From Ophthalmolycus amberensis (lineage: Eukaryota; Chordata; Actinopteri; Perciformes; Zoarcidae): a stretch of DNA of 64,000 nucleotides. Made by a program: the position numbers and the translations under genes. Under the pieces are notes generated by a model that was given only the letters and a program-made list of their open reading frames with translations, was not told the origin of the DNA and did no database searches. The stretch covers positions 565,501 through 629,500 of the forward strand of contig JAFEUB010000794.1 in NCBI GenBank assembly GCA_024529925.1, written 5' to 3'. The stretch's first letter is position 1. Every line of letters starts with the position of its first letter. Below, one piece after another: positions 1 through 10,872 of the stretch.

Positions 1-48
1 AATCACAGCCAAATCAGTTTATGTTGTGTTCCTACAGCTGTAGTAAAC

Positions 49-400
49 AGCGACCGGTGGCTTGCTAGACACAGTGAATACAGCTCGATACAATCCACGG
101 AGCTCCTCTGAACAATATTATGAACCAGACATGACTGCGTTTGGCATTCCGACGTTTGAGGGACTTCCACAACACGTACAAAGCAGCAATTGTCCTTATT
201 CCTTTACGGTTGATAGCGGAAAGTAATGGCGGCCAGGTGAACGGCTTCCAGTCGATAAACCACGCCCCCCCTCCGGCGCTACGAGATTTTGCGGCGTTTG
301 GTCTGAACACGACCGGCGGCGCGTTGGACGCTTTTTTGCAGTGCGTTGGACGCGATTTTGCAGCGCCTCAAAAAATCAACGCGACCGGTGTGAACGCAGC
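49..400. repeat. CpG-rich patch with tandem GCGTTGGACGC motifs
   Basis: Two near-identical 21-bp units lie head to tail at 321-341 and 343-363, sharing GCGTTGGACGC and TTTTGCAG with two mismatches. A related GATTTTGCGGCG occurs at 285-296. CGACCGG recurs at 51, 310 and 382. Repeated short motifs with high CpG resemble the subterminal region of a hAT-type DNA transposon, but no inverted terminus was identified, so the class is a guess. The 133-codon plus-strand ORF across it has no recognisable domain. Confidence 0.4.
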
Positions 401-2358
401 ATTATACTTCGGGTCAGGGAGTACAAGGCAATGTCAGAGAATTTTCTTTGCTCTAGGGAACAAAATTAATTGTTTTTTTCTGGAAGAAAGAAAAATAACT
501 GTTGCTGCAGAGAAACTGCAGACTGGGACCGCAATCAATTGAGGGTATATCTACTTATTCAAGAAAGTTTATTTAGTGTTAAAGGATAAGTCTGGTGACA
601 TACCAGTGAATCTTTTTTAACAAAAAAATCCCATGAAAAGATCCCAACTAACAATGAATTGATGCCACTTACAGGTATAGACTGTGAAGCCCACGTCTGG
701 CATTACTTATTCATCGGTGCATAGAGCTCCATTTTTGTCCACAAACCTTCAAAATGAGCCACATTTTTGCACTGTATGACATTTAACACAGATATTGAAT
801 AGTTTAGTTGTCCTAAAAATGTGAAGACCAGCCAGACTCCACCAGGCAACAAATCCGCGACTAAAAATCGTCCCCAATAGATACAATATTTACCGGTACT
901 TCTATTTGAGTAGAGTGTGAGTAGACAGTGTGCAGCTTTTTTAGGGAAATAACTAAATATTTTCAAAATGAAAGTATATATTCATGAGCTGTTTTTGAGG
1001 ATTTATGTTTTCAGCAGGATTGAATGGGCTTGTAGCTCAAAGCCACATGCATGCTGGGGAATTCAGTATAAGTATTGACAGAATATTACCAGCCTTATTC
1101 TTTACTACACCCCCACACGGCCTTACATGAAGGTATCCAATATTCAATGTTTTGCTTCAACAACTCAGTGACAAAAGTATAACTATATTTAGAGTCCTGA
1201 ATGATGTTCACAGGTCTTAAAGTTAGCCATTAAAGCACTGCTGTGGCATTATTTGTCCGAAAAAAACATCTGCATGTTTGGAGCAACTGCTCTTTTTGAT
1301 TTTGCTACATCAAAAGCCCTCCACAACGAAGGCCTTTCAGGTCTAGAAACTGTCTATGTTTTTTTCTCAACAACAACAGTGTCATTGTCAAGTTGTAACG
1401 CCAATTCCACCACTGTTGTCTGAATCTGTTGACAGCGTCTGATGTTTCCATGACAATTTTGGCACGTTATGTTTATCCGTCCTTAATGCTTGTTTACTTC
1501 CAAGTCCCTGGGGGGCAGCTTATTTAGCAAATTTCCTCAGCCATGTGTACTTGTCTGTGTCTGAAAAACAAAAACAAAAAGTCCCCGGTGTGAAATGTAT
1601 TTGCATCCTTGACACCTTGATATGACATACCCGTGTGGGTTTTCCCAAAAGCACTGTGTGGCGCTCATCTCTCTGAGCCTTATCATTGGTGTCAAGCTTG
1701 GGACTTCTATATTCAGACTACCCTCCAGAGGCAAAACGTCTGTGGGTAAAAAGAAAGACCACAGCAAGAAACACAACAGAACTCATTGGTTCTCCAACAC
1801 ACACACACGCTATAATAAATGATGGTAGGAAAACCACAAACACCCTCTTAGAGAGTGATTAGCGCTGTCTGTGTAGTAAACAGTATGTTTTATATGGCTC
1901 CAGGTCAATCATAAGTGTCTCCCCAACTCAGACATTAATAGGAAGGCCACGATGTAATCATTCCTGCACCACACTCACCCACTGACAGAGGGATCCTAGG
2001 GGAATCACTTTTCCCAGTGGAGGTATACCACATGTGACTTTCCCTTCTGTTACCTCCCGAGGCAGTTTTTCTTTCACCAATGTATTAACAAAAGAAGCAA
2101 AGTTGAACGCTTCCTCTCTTTTTGTAGAAACAAGTATGAAAGGCAGCACGTAGCGATTCTTCTGAGCAACACAAACAGCGAGTCAGATCACTAATCCCTC
2201 AAATTCACATGGATTACATCCTACCTGACTCCCTCCTTGTATCCCACACAGAGTTACCTCTCAAGTCATGAGTTCAACACATGGCTGGTCAAGGATGCTC
2301 TCCATGCCTATATGCTCTCTTCTACCGAGTAGATTTGTTCTTCATACTTATTTTCTGT

Positions 2359-2510
2359 GCTCTCACTTCTAATCCCTATAAACATACAATCACATCCATC
2401 CATAGACGTGTTGCTGTTATTTTCTAGTTCGTCTGAAGGCTTGAGAGTGTTGAGATCCTTAATCCGACCCTCCATTACTGATTTAGGCCAGCGGTTGATT
2501 GAAAACTGGG
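2359..2510 (+). repeat. Left copy of 152-bp direct repeat flanking the LINE
   Basis: Matches 3780-3931 at 150 of 152 positions (T/C at 2412, G/C at 2465). It ends exactly where the LINE 3' tail (CAAGGCAAGG read on plus) begins. It looks like a duplicated target site. It starts GCTCTCACTTC and ends GAAAACTGGG. Confidence 0.9.
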
Positions 2511-3779
2511 CAAGGCAAGGCAAGTTTATTCGTATAGCACATTTCAACAACAAGGTAATTCAAAGTGCTTCACATAAAACCATTAAAAGCATCAAAACAT
2601 AAGGCAAAAGAAAAGGAGATTTAAAAACAAAGAAACAGTGTAAGAAATAAAATTCAGTAGTAAAATGCAGAAATGCAGGAAATTGATTAATATATTAATT
2701 GAATGTGGTTCAATTAAAGGCAGCAGCAAACAGAAAAGTCTTCAATCTTGATTTAAATGAGCTGAGGGTCTCAGCAGACCTGCAGCTTTCTGGGACTTTG
2801 TTCCAGATATGTGGAGCAGAAAAACTGAATGCTGCTTCTCCATGTTTAGTTCTGACTCTGGGAACAGAAAGTAGACCGGTCCCAGACGACCTGAGGGGTC
2901 GGGATGGTTCATAAGGTAGCAGCAGATCAGAGATGTATTTTGGCCCAAAACCATTCAGTGCTTTGTAAACAAACAGCAGGATTTTAAAGTAAATTCTTTG
3001 TTGGACAGGAAGCCAGTGCAAAGACCTCAGAACTGGAGTGATGTGATCCACCCTCCTGGTCTTAGTGAGGACTCGAGCTGCAGCGTTCTGAATCAGCTGC
3101 AGCTTTCTGACGGACTTTTTACAGAGACCTGTAAACACACCGTTACAGTAGTCCAGTCTGCTGAAGATAAATGCGTGGACAAGTTTTTCCAAATCCTGTT
3201 GAGACATAAATCCTCTAATCCTTGATATATTCTTCAGGTGATAATAGGCTGATTTTGTAATTGTCTTGATATGGCTGTTCAGGTTGAGGTCTGAATCCAT
3301 AACTACACCTAGATTTCTGGCTTGGTTTGTGGGTTTTAACATCAGTGACTGAAGCTGAGCGGTGATTTTCAATTGTTCGTCCTTGGTACCAAAAACAATT
3401 ACTTCTGTTTTATCTTTGTTTAATTGAAGAAAATTCTGGCACATCCAGTTGTTGATTTGTTCAATGCAGTTACCCAGCCCTTGTATGGGATTATAGTCCC
3501 CTGGTGACATAGTTATGTAGATTTGTGTGTCGTCTGCATAATTATGATAACACACTTTGTTGTTTTCCATAATCTGAGCTAGTGGAAGCATGTAGATGTT
3601 GAACAGAAGAGGCCCCAGTATTGAACCTTGGGGAACACCACATGTCATTTTAGTCAGCTCTGATGTGTAATCAGCTACAGACACAAAGTATTCTCAGCCC
3701 TTCAAGTAGGATTCAAACCAGTTAAGTGCTGTGCCAGAGAGTCCCACCCAGATTTTTAGTCTTTCTAGGACTTTTCTAG
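2511..3779 (-). mobile_element. 5'-truncated L2-clade LINE
   Basis: A 1.27-kb non-LTR retrotransposon fragment on the minus strand. It contains the C-terminal part of the reverse transcriptase ORF and a 3' untranslated end finishing in short CTTGC tandem units (plus strand CAAGGCAAGGCAAG), a tail type typical of L2/CR1 elements. The GTGCTATACGAATAA-like end just before the tail is the common teleost L2 terminus. Full-length L2 elements are several kb, so most of the 5' part is missing, as expected of incomplete target-primed reverse transcription. Confidence 0.9.
2710..3779 (-). pseudogene. L2-type reverse transcriptase, C-terminal part, broken
   Basis: The enzyme copies LINE RNA into DNA at a nicked target. 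Visible on the minus strand: CGVPQGSILGPLLFNIYM (palm motif B), YADDTQIYI with the catalytic Asp pair, then SRLDYCNGVF, LQLIQNAAARVL, ITPVLRSLHWLPV and a RSAETLSSFKSRLKTFLF end, all L2 hallmarks. The open frame runs 3684-2710 (about 324 codons, no ATG of its own). Directly upstream the same frame continues (GTALNWFESYLKG) but is interrupted by TGA at 3694-3696. An Arg CGA decayed at its CpG would explain it. Endonuclease and motif A are absent through truncation. Not expected to be active. Confidence 0.92.
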
Positions 3780-3931
3780 GCTCTCACTTCTAATCCCTAT
3801 AAACATACAATCACATCCATCCATAGACGTGTCGCTGTTATTTTCTAGTTCGTCTGAAGGCTTGAGAGTGTTGAGATCCTTAATCCCACCCTCCATTACT
3901 GATTTAGGCCAGCGGTTGATTGAAAACTGGG
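3780..3931 (+). repeat. Right copy of 152-bp direct repeat flanking the LINE
   Basis: Second copy of the duplicated target, starting at the LINE's truncated 5' end. Just outside the aligned block both sides share TTTTCT (2351-2356 and 3772-3777), either microhomology at the 5' junction or an extension of the duplication. Confidence 0.9.
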
Positions 3932-4292
3932 GGGGAAAAAAGCTATAGCATTCTCCTACACTAGCCAGAGGCTTTTCACACTACTCAGAAAACACCATAA
4001 ATGGTGCTGAGGAAGGCTGCCAGGAAGCTTGCAGGCCATATGCATTTCATACATGAATGACTGCAGACAGCTGACACATTCTTCAGGTGACGACAACTGT
4101 CAAATATTCTCAATCGCCAGAACCGACAAAAGGTGCAAAAGCACAGCTGGATGACATACATTGAAACTCATTTGGATGTTCAATGCATACAATCTGTCTC
4201 GCTCAATGAAAAACAAATCAAGTTTGTCGTTTTCTACCACAATAGACGTGAAAAGCAAAAGAGAGACCGGGAAAGTGAGGCTAAACTGCTAC

Positions 4293-4335
4293 GCACACAC
4301 ACACACAGAAATATACACACACACACACACACACA
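4293..4335. repeat. Interrupted (CA)n microsatellite
   Basis: Two short CA runs, 4293-4306 and 4314-4335, separated by GAAATA. Confidence 0.9.
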
Positions 4336-7254
4336 GCCTAATCTCCCTCACATCTCATTAACTGTTTTCTCTGAAGATGTATACAGGCTGGCAAGAGACT
4401 TATTTCCAATTTGGCAGAGCCAAGAGCATCTTAATGGGCTTTGGAAAATATGCCCTACAGAATATTTACATGGATATTTGCTAGGCAAGGGCTTTTAGAG
4501 TGGTATTCCCACACTTTCACTAAAGGTCTCATGTCACGCCATTATTTTGTGATTAGGCATCTGGAAGTGAACACATCTACAATCACCCCCAAATTTATTT
4601 CACATACCTGCCCGGTATGTAGAGTAATTAAAAATAGTTCAGTGCAACAAATTCTGTCATTTTAAAAATCCTCAGCGAAATGGTGAGACAGATCGTTTGT
4701 AATTTCTGTACAGTTTATTGCTAAAAGGCTTCAAACCTGATTCTTGCAATGGAATCTTAAGGGAACTTGGCATACATAAACTGTACTTACAGCTTTGATT
4801 ATGAATAAATTGTGTCATCTTCTTGAATCATTTGCAATTTCAACCAATTAAATCTAAGACCCTCAAACATTTATCTAATATGGAACAACAAGGGCTTAAA
4901 CCTGCTTTAAAAATACATATGAATACGAGATTTTGTTGTTTTGAAGTTCTGCAAATGTGTATCTAAGTCAGCCTCTTGAGAATCTTAAATTCAGATGTTA
5001 ATCAGTATTGTAAGATGGTTTATTTTAAGAGCTAAAGTGATCTCTGTCGAGAAAGCTCAAATGTTGACAATATTAACTGTTACAGAAGGTTCACGAGGGT
5101 CCTTCATTTAAGTACAAACAGCAAAGATTTCTGATACCTGGGTTGCGTTTAAGGGAATTGGGGAACTGCATGCGTCTGACAACCTGCAAAGCACAGATCA
5201 CAGTCATAAGCAGAGAGATGTTGCAGCTTCAGGAATCCACAGGAGGACAAATGATGCCGGATTGTGTAGCAGGTGATAACTATTCTGTTAACGAGGGATC
5301 AAATAATATTCTTGAAAGTTGCTACCCATGAACCCCAAAGGTAATTGTTATTCTTGAGAAAAGAAATATAAGAGTCAGGCACTGCATTAATAGGAACTGC
5401 AGCACATCAAGTGATTTTGTTTCAAAGACGAAGCAAAGAGCCGAGTCCACCCATGAGAATCCGAGCCGCTCTGTGTAAGTAGATGTTGATATTAACAGCA
5501 AAGCCTCGGAGCAAGAGCTCCCTGGCAGGGTCTGACTGAGGCATTTCGGGAGCCGTTGTGTTTATGAACAAAGGGATGACAATCAAGCAGCATTGTGTGC
5601 ATGACACTATAACTAACGGCTGACACACGCACACAGGGGTGATCTTCACAGGCAAGCTGTATTGTTGGCTGACTGCTGTGTAAAACACCAGGCAGGCGAA
5701 TGTACGCTGACACCGTGGACACGAGAGAGGAGGAATCATAAGCTTGACCTGGCTGAATGAAGCTGTCCACCAGGCAGTTATCGGCATTTTTCAGCAGCGT
5801 GCTGGCACTCTTCCGAGACACATCAACGTTATAAAAACTATTTTAAAACCAGTACGATTTTTCTAACTGACCTCTACCTCCCATCACTCCCGCACTGTAA
5901 GCCATCTGAGGCTCTCAAGAGTCCTTAGGCAAAAAGAGAAAGTAGCACTCTTTAATCAATGAAGTGAACCTCTAACCGTATGTCTGCATCGGTGTCAAAC
6001 AGTCATTTCAGTCCCAGAATATAACGATGTGTGATGTAAATTTGCCAAGCCCAGCTGTGAGTATGACAGATGTGTTATACTGCTGAACGTGCATTACATC
6101 TCTTCATGGTAAAACCACATACGTGATTCTGACTGTCTCGGAGGAAGCGGGAGACTGTACACTGAATGTTTCTGCTTTCTATCCTACATTTGTAATTTTC
6201 AGGGGTTATTACTCGGTCACTCTGTCACTGAAAAAAAAACGACATACTGGGCAGTTACACATTGCATGGAATGTATTGGCAGAATGTCTGCCAAGATGAT
6301 ACAAAATGATAGTTTGGAGCAGGAAAATGCCAATCAAGAACTGATAGTGTTGCGTTATATAATCGAGAGAAAACTTTTGTGGGGAGTAATGAACTGAAAA
6401 CTGATGACAATGTTGATATGAATACCACTTGTCAGCTTGCTGTAAAATCAGTTGTTCACGGGACCGCAAAGTTTTAGCCCACCATCCCATCGACAGAATT
6501 ATGCATTGACGTTATTTTTCATGGACAATTAAAATAATAAATATCTAAAACCTGATTTAAAGTCGGTCATGGATTTATGGCTGGAGCGCTCTGAGCTCCA
6601 GCGCTCCCTCCCCTCTCCAGGTCTCGAGGTACGAGTGCCATTCCATGGGGTATTTAACAAATGTTTCGATTATCATCAGGAGCTAATCACATGCACACAG
6701 ATATTTTCAGCCAAAGCGATATTCATGTGTATGGAGCCTCCATGCAGAATGGTGACTGAACAGCCATCAGCCACTATCGGAGCCCAGTTCCCCTGATAGC
6801 AATAGTTTGTAAAACGTCCTATCGGCGGTGATTAATCAGTTAACCACTTTACAGGTTTAGATAAAAAGAGAGCAAAAAGCTAGCATCCTGGTGCGATCCT
6901 TGAAACATCAATTTGGGGTTTCTGCTCTGATTGTTCAAGTTCTTTATGTTCTGGATAAGTTGTATGACTCTGACTGGAGCCCATGGGAACAATTCAAACA
7001 CTGCTGTAAAATGTCAAAAATGGATGGCCTTTAGAATTAGATAGCAGCTGTGTAAATGGGCTTATTCTGACCAAAATGCAAAGAGAGAAACCATCAAAGT
7101 CCCACACACAAAGGTATAGTTTTTATATTTAGAATAATTGTCCAATTTATTCAAGTTGTTTTAGATTTATTATTAACTAAAATTAAAAATGGATTCAATT
7201 ATTAGCCTATTGTATTTAAATATGCAGAAACTAACATCTGTGTGTCACCTCTTA

Positions 7255-7665
7255 ATTAAATAATGTAGCTCAGCTTGTCAGTGGCTGTCAAAAGAATTAG
7301 CTTATGCAAATGTCGGCTTACAACCTGAGGTAGCCACTTCTCCAGAAGCATTAAACCTGTGTGTTTAGCATCTAGAGGCAAAGTAGCATGACATGGCAAA
7401 TGATGGAGGGATGAGCGCTAACGCTGCACATGCAGCTTTCCACACGTTTGTATTAGCATATAGCTAATTAGGCATAATTGAGTGCTTTCTACTATCCCAT
7501 CTCCTGAGGCTTATATCTTACGCCTGTTGTATTTATGCAAAGGTTATTTGGAGACAACAAAATCAAATTACACACAGGCTGCACAGGCTGTAGATGAATT
7601 GCAATTAGGATTTGATCACAGCTCCAAAAACAGAGTGATCTATAACGTGGACACAGACCTCTGTC
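7255..7665. promoter_or_regulatory. Candidate intronic enhancer (homeodomain/octamer motif cluster)
   Basis: Within 400 bp: TTAATTAAATAAT, two TGTCA cores spaced as in TALE-factor sites, a perfect octamer ATGCAAAT (about 7303), TTAGCATATAGCTAATTAG, CATAATTGAG, TTATGCAAAG and GCAATTAGGATTTG. Such clusters are common in conserved non-coding elements near developmental genes. No conservation data were available; this is pattern recognition only. Confidence 0.3.
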
Positions 7666-9386
7666 GTTGACTTTGACTTGCTGAGGTTCCAAGTAGAGGA
7701 CGAGTGTTATGTGACATAGAAGAATAAAAACAACTCTACATAATCTAATAACAGTATGTCCAGGTATTTCCAAATAATTCATGAAACATTATCTGACACG
7801 TTTCGATCACAAACCATGACAAAAAGGAAATGGGGGTAACATCAGTAGCCACTACGTCTGTCTAGCTTGCGGTGCTTTGTCATATCAGAAACAAATAATT
7901 GAATAAAAATAACAATGCAGCAGCATTGTTTTAGTTGATGTAAGTTTTGAACACTTGCATGATATCATGGAAAAAAACTCTGGACATTAATTATTTCAAC
8001 CACAGTGTGTGTTGCCTTTATATTTGAGCCGTCTGCTGAAAATGTCTCCCTCTGAGTTGATGCTGAATATTTGTTGCAGAATAAATGTGGGAACAAAGTT
8101 TTCCTTTTTGCTTTTGCATATTTCACCACTGCTCTAGATGCAGATTATATCAATGCTGCATTCTATCAAGTGATTGGTACATTCTGAAAAAGGTCTGAAT
8201 GGTCAATAAGGGCACGATCTTGAAAATTTGCCACATGGACTTCTAATTCTTAGATTAAATACAGAAGATGTATTCGTACTGCGAGGATCCCTCGAACACA
8301 GACACAGACTAACACACAAACGTTCAACCAGTAACACAAGTATCAAATTCACATCCAGCCAAAACCCTGTTAAAGTGAAATAAGGCAGCTCTATGATCAT
8401 TACTGCCTGACACTGCCAATTACCGATACGGTATCTCTATTTTGTCTGTACGAGGCAAAAGAGGGATTAACTTCAGGCCTCTCTGCTTCCCGTCTTCCCT
8501 CTCATGAAGCTGACTATGTTTACTGACTAATCTACTTTCCTGCTTTGACCATAAATGTGATTACCACCACACAAGAGATAATAAAACCCCATATATCTGA
8601 TGTACCAAGGCACAAGAATTAAAACCTAAGCTCTAGCCTTGAGGAATATCGAAAAGAAGAAAAAAAAGGAACCCTCAGCAAAAAGGAATATTTCGTGCTG
8701 AGCGCATAGAGCCCCCTACTGGTAAACTGCATTCACTATTTGGCAAAGTACAACACAGCAAGAGCTCCATGATCTTCTGTTGAATGCCAGCAACAGGTAT
8801 GCAGCTACTTTGAAAACATATCTTCTCGTGTTCCACTGTCGCAATGTCAATATTTCACTGTCTCCATCTAAGAAGCTGTATTGGTGAATGATCTCTAATC
8901 TGGGGACTGCAAGTAAATGACGTACTGACGGCTCGCATGCAAGTCTTGGGCTGTTTAATTGGGTTTCTATCAATCTATAGCCTGTGGGTGACGTCAACTC
9001 ATTGGGGTGATGAAGTGTATGTGCTTTTACCAATTGCAATGTACTTTAACTTTACAGCAATGGATAGATGGACACTTGACAGGTGGATAATTTTAGCTGT
9101 AGATTTTAAATACATTGTTTGGTGTCGACTTAATGCAAGATAATAAATGAAATGCAGTGATTCATCATCAAGCAACTGTGGACACAGAGAGGATCATACT
9201 GAACTTTAAATGGGAAAAACAGATATTGTTCCACTCTACTGCAATGACATGCACGCAATAAGCCCAACAAACATACCGGCTGCATCTACATTACAGTCAG
9301 ACAAATCCTTTGGCAATGTCTATCATGAAACGTGGCATGTTGCCAAAACAGACTGGTACTTTTGACTCCATTTGGAGCCTCTGATT
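7666..9386. other. Intronic sequence, nothing recognised
   Basis: AT-rich unique-looking sequence. Reading frames of up to about 100 codons (for example 8716-9039 minus) show no domain and no splice-bounded glypican exon. Confidence 0.5.
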
Positions 9387-9490
9387 AAAAAAAGGGGGGG
9401 GGGGGGGACCACGGTACCGGGCGACTTAAATGCTCAGAGGTTTGAGGGAGATCACATAGTTCAGGTTGTGTGTGTGTGTGTGTGTGTGTG
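9387..9490. repeat. Homopolymer G tract and (TG)n just inside intron 1
   Basis: A7 followed by G14 (9394-9407), then a (TG)n run at 9466-9490. They lie about 100-200 bp downstream of the glypican exon 1 donor on its strand. Confidence 0.9.
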
Positions 9491-9587
9491 GCGATCATCA
9501 TCATAAATGTTCCATTCGAAGGGGAAACAAGAAAACGGCACGTGGCAAACGGGGGCGACCGGTGCTTGATTAGTCGATTTCGCCTAC

Positions 9588-9747
9588 CTGATATTTCCTG
9601 ATGAGGCACATTGACGAGGCTGAATCCTTTAGCGTTATAAGCTTGCCTTGCCTCGCTACAGCTCCGCGCTTTGCTTTCAGCAGCAGATGACAGGGACAGC
9701 ACCGACAGAGTACATAAGGCGACTTGCAGTCTCCACATCGCATACAT
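9588..9747 (-). CDS. gpc6: Glypican coding exon 1 (gpc6-like; partial gene)
   Basis: Glypicans are GPI-anchored heparan sulfate proteoglycans of the cell surface that modulate Wnt, Hedgehog, FGF and BMP signalling. Seen: 53 codons plus one base. Residues 1-23 form a signal peptide (hydrophobic core ALCTLSVLSLSSAA, likely cut before ES). Then comes KARSCSEARQAYNAKGFSL, followed by VPHQEIS and a split Gly codon. This is the family's N-terminal signature, and Cys30 is the first conserved cysteine. The exon ends ATCAG/GTAGGC, a consensus donor in phase 1, and Gly follows in known glypicans. The ATG at 9747 is the first in-frame Met; an in-frame stop lies at 9907-9909. A second ATG at 9738 has a better Kozak context (G at -3). 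Exon 2, with its CPQ and double-Cys motif, is not in the window. The motif resembles GPC6 (KARSC, RQAY, QEI) and GPC1 (VP, EISG) about equally by memory; the empty surroundings favour gpc6. Glypican is near certain, the paralog is not. Confidence 0.88.
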
Positions 9748-10064
9748 CAGTGAAATCCTTGATAATGTTTTGCAGGGAAATATGAGCTCCGTCAGATAAA
9801 AAAAAACACACACACTGATTGTCAAAAGAAAATGAGCTGTTTGAGGGATTCCTCCAGTGAGCAGGGTGTCAGATGTCCATTCAAACAAAAAATAAAAAAA
9901 TAAAAATCACTCCTCACTTTAGATACTGGTACGTCCACCTCATTGCAAAAAGCTGCGTCTCTTCCCCCGCGATAACAGAAAAAGGACACCGGCGAGCCCG
10001 ACTGCTCCCGGCTTGGACAGATCCGTCTGAAGACAGTTGCTACCTGGTGCTGCTCTCTGTGCAT
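9748..10064 (-). other. Probable 5' leader of the glypican exon with upstream ORFs
   Basis: Sequence immediately upstream of the glypican ATG on the minus strand, CpG-rich at its distal end. The reading frame of the signal peptide stays open upstream to a stop at 9907-9909 but has no in-frame ATG. An out-of-frame ATG at 10064 opens an 80-codon upstream ORF ending at 9822. A three-codon ORF (ATG GAC ATC TGA) starts at about 9878. If the transcription start lies upstream of these they could damp translation. The start site is not visible; extent is inferred. Confidence 0.5.
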
Positions 10065-10335
10065 ACAACTTCTCCCGCAGACACAGCAGCAGCCCTGTGT
10101 TCGTGTCAGTGGGAGGAAAGCGAAATGCAACGGAGACGCACGCTGCACGGCGAGCAGAGCGCACAAGGGCAGGGCAAAACATGGAGTGGAGTGGCTGCGA
10201 CTTCAGCTGGTTCGCATCCAGGGGCGCGTACTGTCCCCTGCCTTAGTGCAGCCTCCTTGGTAATGCGCACCAGAACTCATTACTGTGGAGACACGTGTTG
10301 GTGGAGGCGCGGGGACCTGGGGGTATAGTGTAAGC
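9940..10335 (-). promoter_or_regulatory. CpG-island promoter of the glypican gene
   Basis: Roughly 35 CpG dinucleotides occur in under 400 bp, against a background where CpG is scarce; clusters such as CGGCGAGCCCG and ACGGAGACGCACGC are seen. It lies 200-600 bp upstream of the glypican start codon. No TATA box is evident, which fits a dispersed CpG-island promoter. The plus-strand ORF of about 150 codons crossing it is a by-product of high GC. A divergent plus-strand transcript cannot be excluded. Confidence 0.7.
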
Positions 10336-10559
10336 GGAGTAGATCTACACATCGCCCTGGTTATTTTATTGTCTTTTATTTGTGAGTACAAACTCACAGA
10401 ACGCCAGCTGATTTGATGATGATGATAACGTATGGAAGTAATATGATATAGGCTATTCAAATTGACCTCCAACAAACAGACATAGATAACGTGATCCACT
10501 TAGGTGCTGTTTCATCTCTAACAAGTATGTGCAACTTTTCCCATTTTTTTTTTAAACTC

Positions 10560-10872
10560 AATTTCATAATTTTTAGGTCAGATCCTGACAGTTAGACTGT
10601 GTATACATTTTTATGAAATGACCTCACATCGTTGACATATTCTCATGTACAAAAACCACAATGCTTTCAATGGGGCAGAGGCGTTTGCTAGTTTTATTTC
10701 TATGAAGACAATTTTAGTAGATTACTGTGAAAATAAACACTTGACCGTTAGCGAGCGTTGTGACTCCCAGAATGCATTGCTTTTACAGCATTATACAGTA
10801 TTAGCACAATACAGTAGGTTACTGTTAGAATTTCCCTGTAAATTGACATCAAAGTCTTACAGTGTAATTTAA
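10560..10872. repeat. Probable MITE remnant with TTACAGT motifs
   Basis: Contains CCCAGAATGCATTGC and repeated TTACAGT/ACAGTA motifs (TACAGTAGGTTACTGT, CTTACAGTGTAAT), resembling an abundant fish repeat whose ends read CACTGTAA/TTACAGTG. Ends are not well defined. Family assignment is from memory. Confidence 0.4.

Larger units (their letters stand above)
1..9587 (-). other. 5' part of glypican intron 1
   Basis: Everything on the minus strand 3' of the exon 1 donor is intron by inference. No reading frame here shows the second glypican exon (CPQ, CC motifs), so the first intron exceeds 9.5 kb. It carries the L2 LINE, a CpG-rich repeat patch, microsatellites and an AT-rich candidate enhancer, annotated separately. 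Stretches 561-2358 and 3932-7254 otherwise show only unique-looking AT-rich sequence; 5440-5830 is more GC-balanced and may be conserved. Confidence 0.75.

Noticed and set aside
2998..3225. Plus-strand frames across the LINE
   Set aside because: Shadows of the minus-strand reverse transcriptase.
1..9587. Glypican exon 2
   Set aside because: No minus-strand frame with the CPQ and paired-Cys motif preceded by an acceptor was found; it must lie outside the window.
9822..10166. Minus-strand frame upstream of the glypican exon as a separate protein
   Set aside because: Lies in the presumed leader; only its ATG at 10064 was kept as a possible upstream ORF.
9873..10328. 151-codon plus-strand frame over the CpG island
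   Set aside because: High GC lengthens chance frames. No domain, no repeat of known protein motifs, and it runs antisense to the glypican promoter.
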